From Anaerofustis stercorihominis DSM 17244 (lineage in GTDB: Bacteria > Bacillota > Clostridia > Eubacteriales > Anaerofustaceae): DNA of 64,000 nt. The notes beneath the pieces are model-generated. The model saw only the letters and a list, made by a program, of their open reading frames with translations. It was not told where the DNA came from and searched no databases. Numbering within the stretch: position 1 is the stretch's first letter; the number at the start of each line of letters is the position of its first letter. Both the position numbers and the translations under genes were made by a program. Below are positions 26,362 to 35,098 of this stretch, piece by piece. The DNA lies in NCBI RefSeq assembly GCF_000154825.1, contig NZ_DS560015.1, forward strand, positions 87,052 through 151,051. Direction: 5' to 3'.

Positions 26362-27087
26362 CTATAAAAAATAATTGTCTTCGTCGTCTTTAATTTTCTG
26401 ATTTTTTAGTTGGATGTTGATATTATCTTCACTATCCAGAGTCATTAAAATAACATCTTTTATTTTATATCCTCGTGAGCTCACTTCATTATCCAGCCAT
26501 TTTCTGTCTTTTTTCATATTTCTCAGATTAGCTTCCATGATATTGCCGTCTATTATTACATTTGCAAATAAACCGCTTTGTGTTGTCGGAACGGAAATAT
26601 CTTTTAATATGGTAGGTCTGTAATTTTCTTTTGGAAGTACACTTATATCTCCAGTTGTTTCCAAAATGGCATATTCTATATTTGATAAATCAAAATAGCC
26701 TTTGACTCTAAGCTGAGTAAGTAAATCATTTATATCATAATTATATTTTTTTAGATTTTCTTCTATGATTTTGCCTTTATTTATCAGAATTATTGGTATT
26801 CCTGTAAAGATCTTTCTTCCCTGAATGCTTTTATCTGCTATAAATGCACTCAGTATAGTCATAAAAGTATATAAAGCCATCGCAATGATTGGAAGGTACC
26901 AAGGGATCTGTGTATCTATAGCCATTTCTGCTGCTATGGAACCTATCGTTATACCTACTATATAATCTAAAAAAGTAAGCTGTGTTATTTGTCTTGGACC
27001 TGTGATTTTTGCAAGTATAAATATTACGACTACAGAAAGAATAGTTCTCCATATTACTAAAAAAGATGCGTCTAAAAAATTATTCAT
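26362..27087 (-). CDS. DUF421 (YetF-type) membrane protein heading the germination operon
   Basis: A 241-residue protein with three N-terminal membrane segments including KITGPRQITQLTFLDYIVGITIGSIAAEMA, the DUF421 signature, and a soluble C-terminal domain with LRVKGYFDLSNIEYAILETTG and LPKENYRPT. DUF421 proteins (YetF, YdfS, and the '2Duf' protein) have been linked to the inner membrane of Bacillus spores and to spore resistance. Its position as first gene of the ger operon, behind a candidate forespore promoter, suggests a spore-membrane role here too; that is inference. Confidence 0.88.
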   Translation of the reverse strand: MNNFLDASFLVIWRTILSVVVIFILAKITGPRQITQLTFLDYIVGITIGSIAAEMAIDTQIPWYLPIIAMALYTFMTILSAFIADKSIQGRKIFTGIPIILINKGKIIEENLKKYNYDINDLLTQLRVKGYFDLSNIEYAILETTGDISVLPKENYRPTILKDISVPTTQSGLFANVIIDGNIMEANLRNMKKDRKWLDNEVSSRGYKIKDVILMTLDSEDNINIQLKNQKIKDDEDNYFL

Positions 27088-27112
27088 AATATCCTCCGTT
27101 TATTTGTAATAT

Positions 27113-27141
27113 ATTTTTTTCCAAAAGAGTTACAAATATAC
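27113..27141 (-). promoter_or_regulatory. Candidate forespore promoter of the DUF421-ger operon
   Basis: On the minus strand: GTATA (-35), 14 bases, then GGAAAAAAAT (-10), about 26 bases before the DUF421 start. Spacing and sequence parallel the candidate sigG promoter. The -10 matches the forespore consensus only partly. Confidence 0.45.
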
Positions 27142-27170
27142 TTTTTAATCAATAAAGAATTTTAAGTAAT

Positions 27171-27203
27171 AAAAAAACACCTGCAATTTTACAGGTGTTT
27201 TTT
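27171..27203 (-). terminator. Terminator of the penicillin-binding protein gene
   Basis: CACCTG and CAGGTG pair around an 8-base loop, with A- and T-runs on either side. On the minus strand it follows the PBP stop by about 10 bases and ends in seven T residues. Confidence 0.85.
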
Positions 27204-27212
27204 GTTTTTTAT

Positions 27213-30200
27213 TTAAAATATTTGACTTAGTAAGGATCTAAATCCGATACTGTACGATGAAGTATTTTGATTGCTTAAAGTGACTTTTGAAGATAAACTG
27301 TTTTTATTTTTGTCATCTTCGTTATCTCCGTCATCACTACCACCGCTGTTATCAACAACTGTTACTGTAAACTGAGCACTTCCAAGTCTTGTTCCGTTAT
27401 AACTTATCGAACATGAAATGGTATAAGTTCCCGGTGTATTTCTGTCAAAGCCGCCTTCTCCGGTTACCGTTACGGTAGCTGAATCCGTTGAACCGTCAGA
27501 TAATGTTACGGTTGCAGATGGGGTTGAATAACCGCTTCCTTTATTTACCGTAACGGAATTTGAATCAAGCCCGTAGGACTGTACCGTAGGTGCTGCTGCA
27601 CCTTTAACTGTTATTCCAGCTTTAGCTGTAAGGGTTTCTCCTTCTTGTGTATAGGTTGCAGTAATCGTTGCATTTCCAGCACTCACGCCCTTTATGGAGT
27701 TTCCTGATACTGAAGCTATCCCTGAACTGCTAGATGAAATTTTTGCGTTTACATTTTTAGTCGATCCATCTGCTAATGTTATCTTAGTAGTTACTGTAGC
27801 ACTTTCGCCTACATTTATCGTTCCCGGAGAAATGGTTAATGTAAGTGCTTGTGCTGTTCCCTTATTATGAATATCACATTTTCCTTTAAGACTGTATTTA
27901 GCCTGAGAACCTACTTCATTTTTGCCTGTTACTCCCGGTGGATAAGTTATTTTACTTAAATCAAGCAATACTGATTTTTTAACCAAATCCTTAGGACAGT
28001 ATTTAGTAGCCTTTTTCTTTGATGCTGAACATATACTTGCGGATACGTGGATATCATCTTTTCCGCTAAGACCTTTTCCCGTTAGGAAGTATTCTGTGTA
28101 TACCTTTGAACCTCTAGGGTCTTTAGAAGATAGGGCTGTAGGGCTCTTTCCTGAAACTCCGTCTACCGCTGCTTGATATACATCATCAGGTTTACTTGCA
28201 AACTGGCTGTTAGATACTTTTTTCTTGGAATATATATCGCTGAAAGCATTTTTCCAGAATGCAGCCGGACCGTTTGTGGATCCCCCATAAGTACCGATAT
28301 TTAAATGATAAGTACTTCCGTTTACCGAAACTACGTTTTGGTCATATCCATACCATACCGCGCCCGAATATTCAGGAGTATATCCACAGAACCATGCGTG
28401 TCTGTTTTCGTCTGTTGTACCTGTTTTACCTGCAACTTGTGTTCCGTCAATTGAAATGTATGTTGTACCGCCTTTAACAACGTCTTTTAGTATATCGGTT
28501 ATTATGAATGCAGTACCTGCTTCGAATACTTTTACTTTTTCTGATTTGTTACTTAAAATCACATCTCCGTTTTTATCTGTGATTTCAGTATACAATATCG
28601 GTGTTTGTCTTACTCCTCCGTTTGCAAATGTTGTATATGCACTTGCCATATTGAGGGTCGTTTGACCATGTGTATAACCTCCAAGAGCAAGAGCCGCAGG
28701 GTTTAGGTCATTTGTATCTGAATCTTTTACTATATCAAGTCCTAATTTTTCTGCATAAGGGACTATTGTTTCTGCACCTGTCTGCATCATAGCCTGTACA
28801 GCTATCGTATTGGTAGAGTTTGTAAGACCTTTTCTGACTGTCATCATACCTTGGTTACCGCCGCCTGAGTTCTTTGGTCTCCATCCTCCGATACTTATTG
28901 ATGTATCGTTGAATGCCGTTCCTGCGGTTATTTGACCCGAATCTATACCCGGTCCGTATGTGGTTAGAGGTTTTGTAGAAGATCCCGGCTGGAATTTTTG
29001 AGTGGCTCTGTTTAATGATAAACTCGCTGTTTTATTTCTTCCTCCGACAATTCCGGCAACACGGCCTGTTTTGTTTTCTATTACCGTCATACCCACTTCC
29101 GGTTTATATTCTATCTTTTCGCCTTTTTTCTTTGTCATTGCTGCACTTGCTTGACTTGCCGAATATGACTGAGAAGGGAATATCGAATCGTTTTCCGCTG
29201 TTTTTTCGAGTGCATTTTGCACTACGGGATCTAGTGTCGTTTTTATTGTTAATCCGTTATTAAGTACAAAACTTGATGCATCTTCTTTTGAATAGTTGTA
29301 TTTCTTTGCTATATCGTTAACTACTTGTTCATAAACCGCATCTGTAAAATAAGAATATACACCCTGGTTTTTATTCTGTTTAAGTCCTATTTTGTTATTA
29401 TTAAGTTCGTCTACTGCTATATCATATTCTTTTTGTGTAATATGATTTAAACTGTACATTTGTTTGACTACTGCTAATGCTCTTTCTTTATTGTTCTCAT
29501 CATAAGCAAGAACTTTTTTTCCTTCGGAATTTGTTTCTTTTACTAATGTATAATCTCCGTCACCGTCTTTATCTTCGTATTTCAGTGGATTATAATAAGT
29601 TGGTGCATTGATTATTGAAGCAAGGACCGCTGCCTGTGCGATAGAAAGCTGATTTACATCTTTTTTAAAGAAATATCTAGAACCAGCTTGAATACCCCAA
29701 GCCTGCGACATATTTACTTTATTTAAATATGCTTCAAGTATTTTTTCTTTTGAAAGTTTCTTTTCAAGCTCTATTGATAATTTCCATTCCTGAACTTTAC
29801 GTTTAATAGATGTCTCACTTGTTAAGTGAGTCAATTTTATAAGCTGCTGAGTGATAGTACTTCCTCCTGGGCCGTCTGTACTTCCCGATGTGAAAACTCT
29901 CAAAATAGCTTTACCCGTACCTATGAAGTCAACTCCTCCATGTTCATAGAAACGTTTATCTTCTATAGATACGAATGCGAGCTGTACGATTTCCGGGATT
30001 TCATCGATAGATACCGGTTCTCTGTTTTCGGAACCTTGCAGTTCCTGATAATATTTTCCGTTTTTATCTACCAAATGACTTGCGCTTGCGTAATCGAATT
30101 TATCCAAGTCCAAAGCAGGAGCCTGCGCCATCCATACAAGCATAAGTGAAAATCCACCTATAAAGCATACTATACCCAGCGTTACAATCGCTGCAATTAC

Positions 30201-30392
30201 TCTTTTAACGGTAATTTTCTTACCTTTCGGTCCTTTGGGTTTATTTTTACCAAACCTCTTTTTACCTAAAATACCTTTTTGTGAAGTGCTTTCACTTATA
30301 TTATCTTTAGGTTTTTTAACTTTGACTCTTTTTCTTCTCATTTTGACTTTTCTTTGCATGTCGTCTTGAGTCTTTCTGTTATTATCGCCCAT
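27213..30392 (-). CDS. Class A penicillin-binding protein (PBP1A type) with Big_2-like C-terminal domains
   Basis: Bifunctional peptidoglycan glycosyltransferase and transpeptidase of 1059 residues. A very basic cytoplasmic tail (1-62) and one membrane helix (about 63-88) precede the GT51 domain with catalytic Glu144 in EDKRFYEHGG and the GGSTITQQLIK motif. The transpeptidase domain shows QPGSSTKPL (active Ser), NSTNT (SxN) and KTGTTD. After about residue 860 follow a Big_2-type immunoglobulin-like domain (SPGTINVGESATVT...GNATITATY) and a second Ig-like region, then a Gly/Asp-rich linker. Such tails may bind the wall, but their role is unknown. It is monocistronic, with its own promoter and terminator. 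Confidence 0.94.
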   Translation of the reverse strand: MGDNNRKTQDDMQRKVKMRRKRVKVKKPKDNISESTSQKGILGKKRFGKNKPKGPKGKKITVKRVIAAIVTLGIVCFIGGFSLMLVWMAQAPALDLDKFDYASASHLVDKNGKYYQELQGSENREPVSIDEIPEIVQLAFVSIEDKRFYEHGGVDFIGTGKAILRVFTSGSTDGPGGSTITQQLIKLTHLTSETSIKRKVQEWKLSIELEKKLSKEKILEAYLNKVNMSQAWGIQAGSRYFFKKDVNQLSIAQAAVLASIINAPTYYNPLKYEDKDGDGDYTLVKETNSEGKKVLAYDENNKERALAVVKQMYSLNHITQKEYDIAVDELNNNKIGLKQNKNQGVYSYFTDAVYEQVVNDIAKKYNYSKEDASSFVLNNGLTIKTTLDPVVQNALEKTAENDSIFPSQSYSASQASAAMTKKKGEKIEYKPEVGMTVIENKTGRVAGIVGGRNKTASLSLNRATQKFQPGSSTKPLTTYGPGIDSGQITAGTAFNDTSISIGGWRPKNSGGGNQGMMTVRKGLTNSTNTIAVQAMMQTGAETIVPYAEKLGLDIVKDSDTNDLNPAALALGGYTHGQTTLNMASAYTTFANGGVRQTPILYTEITDKNGDVILSNKSEKVKVFEAGTAFIITDILKDVVKGGTTYISIDGTQVAGKTGTTDENRHAWFCGYTPEYSGAVWYGYDQNVVSVNGSTYHLNIGTYGGSTNGPAAFWKNAFSDIYSKKKVSNSQFASKPDDVYQAAVDGVSGKSPTALSSKDPRGSKVYTEYFLTGKGLSGKDDIHVSASICSASKKKATKYCPKDLVKKSVLLDLSKITYPPGVTGKNEVGSQAKYSLKGKCDIHNKGTAQALTLTISPGTINVGESATVTTKITLADGSTKNVNAKISSSSSGIASVSGNSIKGVSAGNATITATYTQEGETLTAKAGITVKGAAAPTVQSYGLDSNSVTVNKGSGYSTPSATVTLSDGSTDSATVTVTGEGGFDRNTPGTYTISCSISYNGTRLGSAQFTVTVVDNSGGSDDGDNEDDKNKNSLSSKVTLSNQNTSSYSIGFRSLLSQIF

Positions 30393-30431
30393 TTCTTACC
30401 TCCGTAATATATGCTTCGCATATTCTTTATC

Positions 30432-30460
30432 ATTATATATTGTTAAACTTTTTTTATCAA
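30432..30460 (-). promoter_or_regulatory. Sigma-A promoter of the penicillin-binding protein gene
   Basis: On the minus strand: TTGATA, a 17-base spacer and TATAAT, about 40 bases before the start codon. Five of six and six of six consensus matches. Confidence 0.78.
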
Positions 30461-30624
30461 TAGCATATGTTGTAATTTGACAATATTTAATAAAATTTTA
30501 ACAATATTATCACTTTTTAATAATAAATAATAATTTTATAAAAATAATAATAATAAAGTATTTATAAAATGAACAAAATTATATATAATATACATTTATG
30601 AATGAAAATCCTTTGGAGGTAAAA

Positions 30625-33552
30625 ATGGAACTTAAACAAAATGAAACATATTCTAATTTTCTACTTAAAAATATAGAAAAAGTTAATGAAATAAATTCAA
30701 TTTCTTATGAGTTTGAACATATAAAATCGGGCGCAAGATTATTATTTGTATCCAATGACGATAAAAACAAGGTGTTCAGTATAACTTTCAGGACTCCGCC
30801 TGTAGATGATACAGGGAGTGCACATATACTTGAGCATAGTGTACTTTGCGGTTCTAAAAAGTATCCTTTAAAAGAACCTTTCGTAGAACTTATGAAGTCT
30901 TCTTTGAATACTTTTTTAAATGCAATGACGTTTTCAGATAAGACTATGTACCCTGTGGCGAGCTTAAACGAAGCAGATTTCAGAAATCTTATGGACGTAT
31001 ATTTGGATGCGGTTTTCAATCCTTTGATATATGATAAGAAGGAGATTTTAGAACAGGAAGGCTGGCATTATCATATTGAAAATGCGGATGACGATATAAA
31101 ATACAACGGAGTTGTTTACAATGAAATGAAAGGGGCTTTTTCGGACCCTGAAGATATTTTGGCAAGAAATATAGAATCTAATTTATATAAAGATACCGCT
31201 TATTCTTATGAGTCAGGCGGCGACCCTAAATATATCCCAACTTTAGACTACAGTACTTTTTTGGATTTTCATAAAAGATATTATCATCCTAGTAATTCTT
31301 ACATTTATATATACGGAGATACTGATATAATCCGTCACCTTGAATATTTGGATAAAAATTATCTTGAAAATTACGATAAAATGAAAGTTGATTCCAAACT
31401 TACCGAACAAACGGATTTCTCTAGTGTAGAAAAAAGAGTTGAAAAATTTTATTCGGTTAATGACGGGGAAGACATCGATAATAAATATTTACTTTCTTTA
31501 AACTATAGTGTGGGAAGTGTTCTTGATTTAAAACTCGGTCTTGTTTTTAATATACTAGAAAAAATATTATTTGATTCCGACTCATCTTATTTAAAGAAAG
31601 CTCTTTTGGATGCGGATATCGCCGATGAAGTAATGCTTGATTACAATAACGGTATCCTTCAGCCGGTATTCAGTATTTCTGCGAAAAATGCGAAAAAAGA
31701 TAAAATCGATGAATTTAAAAATGTTATTATAAATACATTCAACGATATAGTAAAAAAAGGTATAGACAAAGATATTATCAGAGCTGCAATAAACAATTTT
31801 GAATTTGAATTGAAAGAAGGGGACAGCGGAAGTCATCCTAAGGGGCTGTTATACTGCATTACAGTTATGGAAAGCTGGTTATATGACGGAGATCCAATGC
31901 TTCTTTTAAAATATGAAAATGCTTTAAATGAAATCAAAGAAGAAGCTGAAAACGGGCTTCTTGAAAATATCATTAAAGAATATATTTTGGAAAACGAAAA
32001 ATATAATTATGTAATTCTTTCTCCTAAGGAAAATCTATCAGATGAGGAAGATAAAGAGCTCAAAGATAAGCTAAAAAAATACAAGGAAAGCTTGACGGAT
32101 AAAGAAATAGATGAACTGATCAAGGACACGAATAATTTACTTGAAATGCAGAAGACTCCAGACAGCGAAGAAACTAAGGCTTTGATACCAAGGATTTCAA
32201 TCAGTGATATAGATGAAAATCCCGGAGTAGTAAATGATGTGGAAATAGAACATTTAGATAATAATGATATTTATATAAGGACAGATGACACAAAAGGAAT
32301 AACGTATCTTGATATAAATTATGAAGTTCCAATCAATAATGAAGAAGAAGTCCATATGCTGTCTCTCCTTACTAAGTGTTTTGAAAACTTCAACACGGAA
32401 AATTTTGATATTTTAAGCTTAAATAATGAAATAAACGAAAATTTGGGTGATATTTTATTTACGATTTCTCCTTATCAAAATATGAAGGAACATGATAAAT
32501 TCAGATCTTTCTTTACCTGTTCTGTAAAGGCTTTTTCAAACAAGGAAGACAAGATGTATGAAATCATGGAAGAGCTTTTGATTAGAACCGATTTTGATAA
32601 TAAGGCAAAATTAAAAGATGTTGTGAAGGAAGAAGTTTCAAAAATGCAGTCGAGGTTCATGGGTGCCACGCACAGAATGGTCCTTAATGAAGTTCTTGCA
32701 GGCATAAACAAAAAATCCATGTTTGTGACTCACTTAAACGGGATTCCTTTCTATGATTTTATAAAAGATTTAAATGATAACTTTGATAAAAAAGCAGACG
32801 AAATAATAAAAGGAATTAAGGAACTGGTTCAAAGAATAATAAATTCCAGAAAAGACGTTATTATAACGGTAGGTAAAGAAAATAAAAAACAAAGTTTAAA
32901 ACATGCTAAAGCTTTCATTGAAAAATATCCATGCAGTAATGATACCAATATAGATATAGAATATAAAAAATCAGATGATAATACTATCATATATCTTCCT
33001 TCCATGGTAAATTATGTCGGTGAAGGGGCTAGTTACAGTGAACTTGGATATAAATATGAAGGTTCAATGCTTGTTTTAAAGAAATTTTTAGCTACCGAAT
33101 ACCTTTGGAACAATGTAAGAGTAATGGGCGGAGCCTACGGTTCATTCATTCATATTGATAAATTCGGAAATTTAGGGTTAGTTTCATACAGAGACCCTAA
33201 CGTAGCGAGAACTTATGAAATGTACTCTAAGATACCTGATTATATCAAAAACATTGATTTGAACGATGAAGAAATCAGTAAACTTATAATCGGAACGATT
33301 TCGGATATGGATACTCCTCTTAATGTATACAGTAAACTGAGAGAATATGTAACAAGAAAATATACCCTTGACACATATGATAATATTAAGAGAAGAAGAA
33401 AAGAAGTCCTAACGACTACTAATGATGATTTAAAGAGACATTATGATATGTTTAATGATTTTATTGATAAATCGGTTAAATGTGTAGCCGGGAACAAATC
33501 TAAAATAGATGAAATCAAAGATAATTTTAATAAAGAAATAACATTATTTTAG
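30625..33552 (+). CDS. M16C-family zinc metallopeptidase (presequence protease-like)
   Basis: A large insulinase-type peptidase of 975 residues. The inverted zinc motif HxxEH is His67-Ile-Leu-Glu70-His71, followed by SVLCGSKKYPLKEPF, a signature of the M16C (PreP/Cym1) group; the third ligand is expected in the YNEMKGAFSDPE segment. No signal peptide is seen, so it acts in the cytoplasm, probably on oligopeptides. An upstream ATG (30598) is rejected because TTTGGAGGT sits 6 bases before the ATG at 30625. The gene is followed after 27 bases by the carboxypeptidase gene. Confidence 0.93.
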   Translation: MELKQNETYSNFLLKNIEKVNEINSISYEFEHIKSGARLLFVSNDDKNKVFSITFRTPPVDDTGSAHILEHSVLCGSKKYPLKEPFVELMKSSLNTFLNAMTFSDKTMYPVASLNEADFRNLMDVYLDAVFNPLIYDKKEILEQEGWHYHIENADDDIKYNGVVYNEMKGAFSDPEDILARNIESNLYKDTAYSYESGGDPKYIPTLDYSTFLDFHKRYYHPSNSYIYIYGDTDIIRHLEYLDKNYLENYDKMKVDSKLTEQTDFSSVEKRVEKFYSVNDGEDIDNKYLLSLNYSVGSVLDLKLGLVFNILEKILFDSDSSYLKKALLDADIADEVMLDYNNGILQPVFSISAKNAKKDKIDEFKNVIINTFNDIVKKGIDKDIIRAAINNFEFELKEGDSGSHPKGLLYCITVMESWLYDGDPMLLLKYENALNEIKEEAENGLLENIIKEYILENEKYNYVILSPKENLSDEEDKELKDKLKKYKESLTDKEIDELIKDTNNLLEMQKTPDSEETKALIPRISISDIDENPGVVNDVEIEHLDNNDIYIRTDDTKGITYLDINYEVPINNEEEVHMLSLLTKCFENFNTENFDILSLNNEINENLGDILFTISPYQNMKEHDKFRSFFTCSVKAFSNKEDKMYEIMEELLIRTDFDNKAKLKDVVKEEVSKMQSRFMGATHRMVLNEVLAGINKKSMFVTHLNGIPFYDFIKDLNDNFDKKADEIIKGIKELVQRIINSRKDVIITVGKENKKQSLKHAKAFIEKYPCSNDTNIDIEYKKSDDNTIIYLPSMVNYVGEGASYSELGYKYEGSMLVLKKFLATEYLWNNVRVMGGAYGSFIHIDKFGNLGLVSYRDPNVARTYEMYSKIPDYIKNIDLNDEEISKLIIGTISDMDTPLNVYSKLREYVTRKYTLDTYDNIKRRRKEVLTTTNDDLKRHYDMFNDFIDKSVKCVAGNKSKIDEIKDNFNKEITLF

Positions 33553-33579
33553 ATTTAATTGATTATAGAAAGGAAGAAT

Positions 33580-35097
33580 ATGAAGAATAAAAACATATTA
33601 AAAAGAACGTTATCAAGCTTTTTAATAGTCGTTGTATTATTGTTAAATATTACTTCAAATATATATGCGGCTGCTCCGAAAGTAAGTAAAGATTCATCAC
33701 TTGGATTATATCTTTACGAAGATTCTACCAAAAGTGAGCTTTACAGTCACAACGGAAACAAAAAAATGTATCCTGCCAGCACGACGAAAATCATGACTGC
33801 CGCGCTGACACTGGAATATATAAAAGATTTAAATAAGAAAGTAACCACGGGAAGCGAGCTAAACAGACTTCCCGCAGGAAGTTCAACGGCAAGTCTTTAT
33901 AAAAACGAAACCCTTTCTTATAAAGACTTATTGTATGGACTGATGCTTCCCTCGGGTAATGACGCTGCGATAGTCCTTGCCTGTAATGTGGGAAAAGTGA
34001 TAAGTAAAGATAAGAACATAAGTAAAGACAAAGCATATAGTGTATTTGTTAAGGAGATGAATAAAAAAGCAAAGGAAATAGGAATGACAAAAACTCATTT
34101 CAATAATCCTCACGGTTTTCACGATAAGAACCATTATTCCACTCCTCACGATATGGCGGTTTTAGCAGCTTATGCCGATGATTTCAGCTACTATAACAGA
34201 GTAGTTGATTCTACATATTATGAAACAACGACAAATAAAACCACTCATCGCTGGTCAGGACACAACGCTCTTATTTTAAGAGGAAGTAAATACTTCTATA
34301 AACCTGCAAAAGGGGATAAGACCGGATATACCGGAGAAGCGGGAAGATGTGTCGTAGGTTCCAGCGAAAATGATGAGGGTATAAGATATTATGCCGTAGT
34401 ACTTCATTCTCCGACTACTGCTCAGCAGTTCGGTCTTGCAAGGGATTTACTTAAATATGGTAATGAAGAGACTTCCAAGCTTACTATCGAAGAAGAAGGC
34501 GACACTTTATATAAGTATACCGTAAGAAACCTTGCTCTCGGAGAACAAGGTGCATTCAAAGTAAAAGTAAATAAAGATATCGAAGTATATGCGGATAAAA
34601 ATTATACCGAGGATAATTTTACGATTTCATTTGAACCTAGCTCAAAATATTTAAAGAAGACAAATACCGAAGATTATGAACTGGTAAACTCTATAAGCGA
34701 AGATGATAAAATAGGAAAAATCAATGTATATCTAAATGGAAAATTTTTTAAAAGCGTAGATGCTTTTTCAAAGAATGATGTTAATATGCGTTCTACGAGA
34801 GATATCATAATTACAAATGCACTCATAATGATTTCAATGTTATGTTTGATAATCATGGCACTTGTATTATCATCAAGATATAGAACCAAGAAGAGGATAC
34901 AGCATAGAAAAAATTTAAAAAGAGCAAGGCTAAAAAATGAAATAAAGACTTATGGTTCGAGGGTACCTAAAAGAAGACCGTCAACCAATGACAGAGGACA
35001 GAAAATAAAAGTTGTCAAAAAGAAGAACAACAAATCAAAACCTATAAATAAAAATACAAAATATATGAGGACAAGAAAGAGAACCAGAAAAAAATAA
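33580..35097 (+). CDS. D-alanyl-D-alanine carboxypeptidase (S11, DacA/DacF type)
   Basis: Removes the terminal D-Ala from peptidoglycan stem peptides. A signal peptide (1-30, ending NIYA) precedes the catalytic domain with SxxK at Ser67-Lys70, SGN at 125-127 and KTG at 247-249. A C-terminal beta domain, a membrane helix near residue 420-440 and an unusual, strongly basic cytoplasmic tail of about 65 residues follow. That C-terminal helix with a long Lys/Arg tail is longer than in DacA. The start is set by AAAGGAAG before ATG 33580, not the upstream TTG at 33559. It abuts mutS2. Confidence 0.93.
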   Translation: MKNKNILKRTLSSFLIVVVLLLNITSNIYAAAPKVSKDSSLGLYLYEDSTKSELYSHNGNKKMYPASTTKIMTAALTLEYIKDLNKKVTTGSELNRLPAGSSTASLYKNETLSYKDLLYGLMLPSGNDAAIVLACNVGKVISKDKNISKDKAYSVFVKEMNKKAKEIGMTKTHFNNPHGFHDKNHYSTPHDMAVLAAYADDFSYYNRVVDSTYYETTTNKTTHRWSGHNALILRGSKYFYKPAKGDKTGYTGEAGRCVVGSSENDEGIRYYAVVLHSPTTAQQFGLARDLLKYGNEETSKLTIEEEGDTLYKYTVRNLALGEQGAFKVKVNKDIEVYADKNYTEDNFTISFEPSSKYLKKTNTEDYELVNSISEDDKIGKINVYLNGKFFKSVDAFSKNDVNMRSTRDIIITNALIMISMLCLIIMALVLSSRYRTKKRIQHRKNLKRARLKNEIKTYGSRVPKRRPSTNDRGQKIKVVKKKNNKSKPINKNTKYMRTRKRTRKK

Positions 35098-35098
35098 A

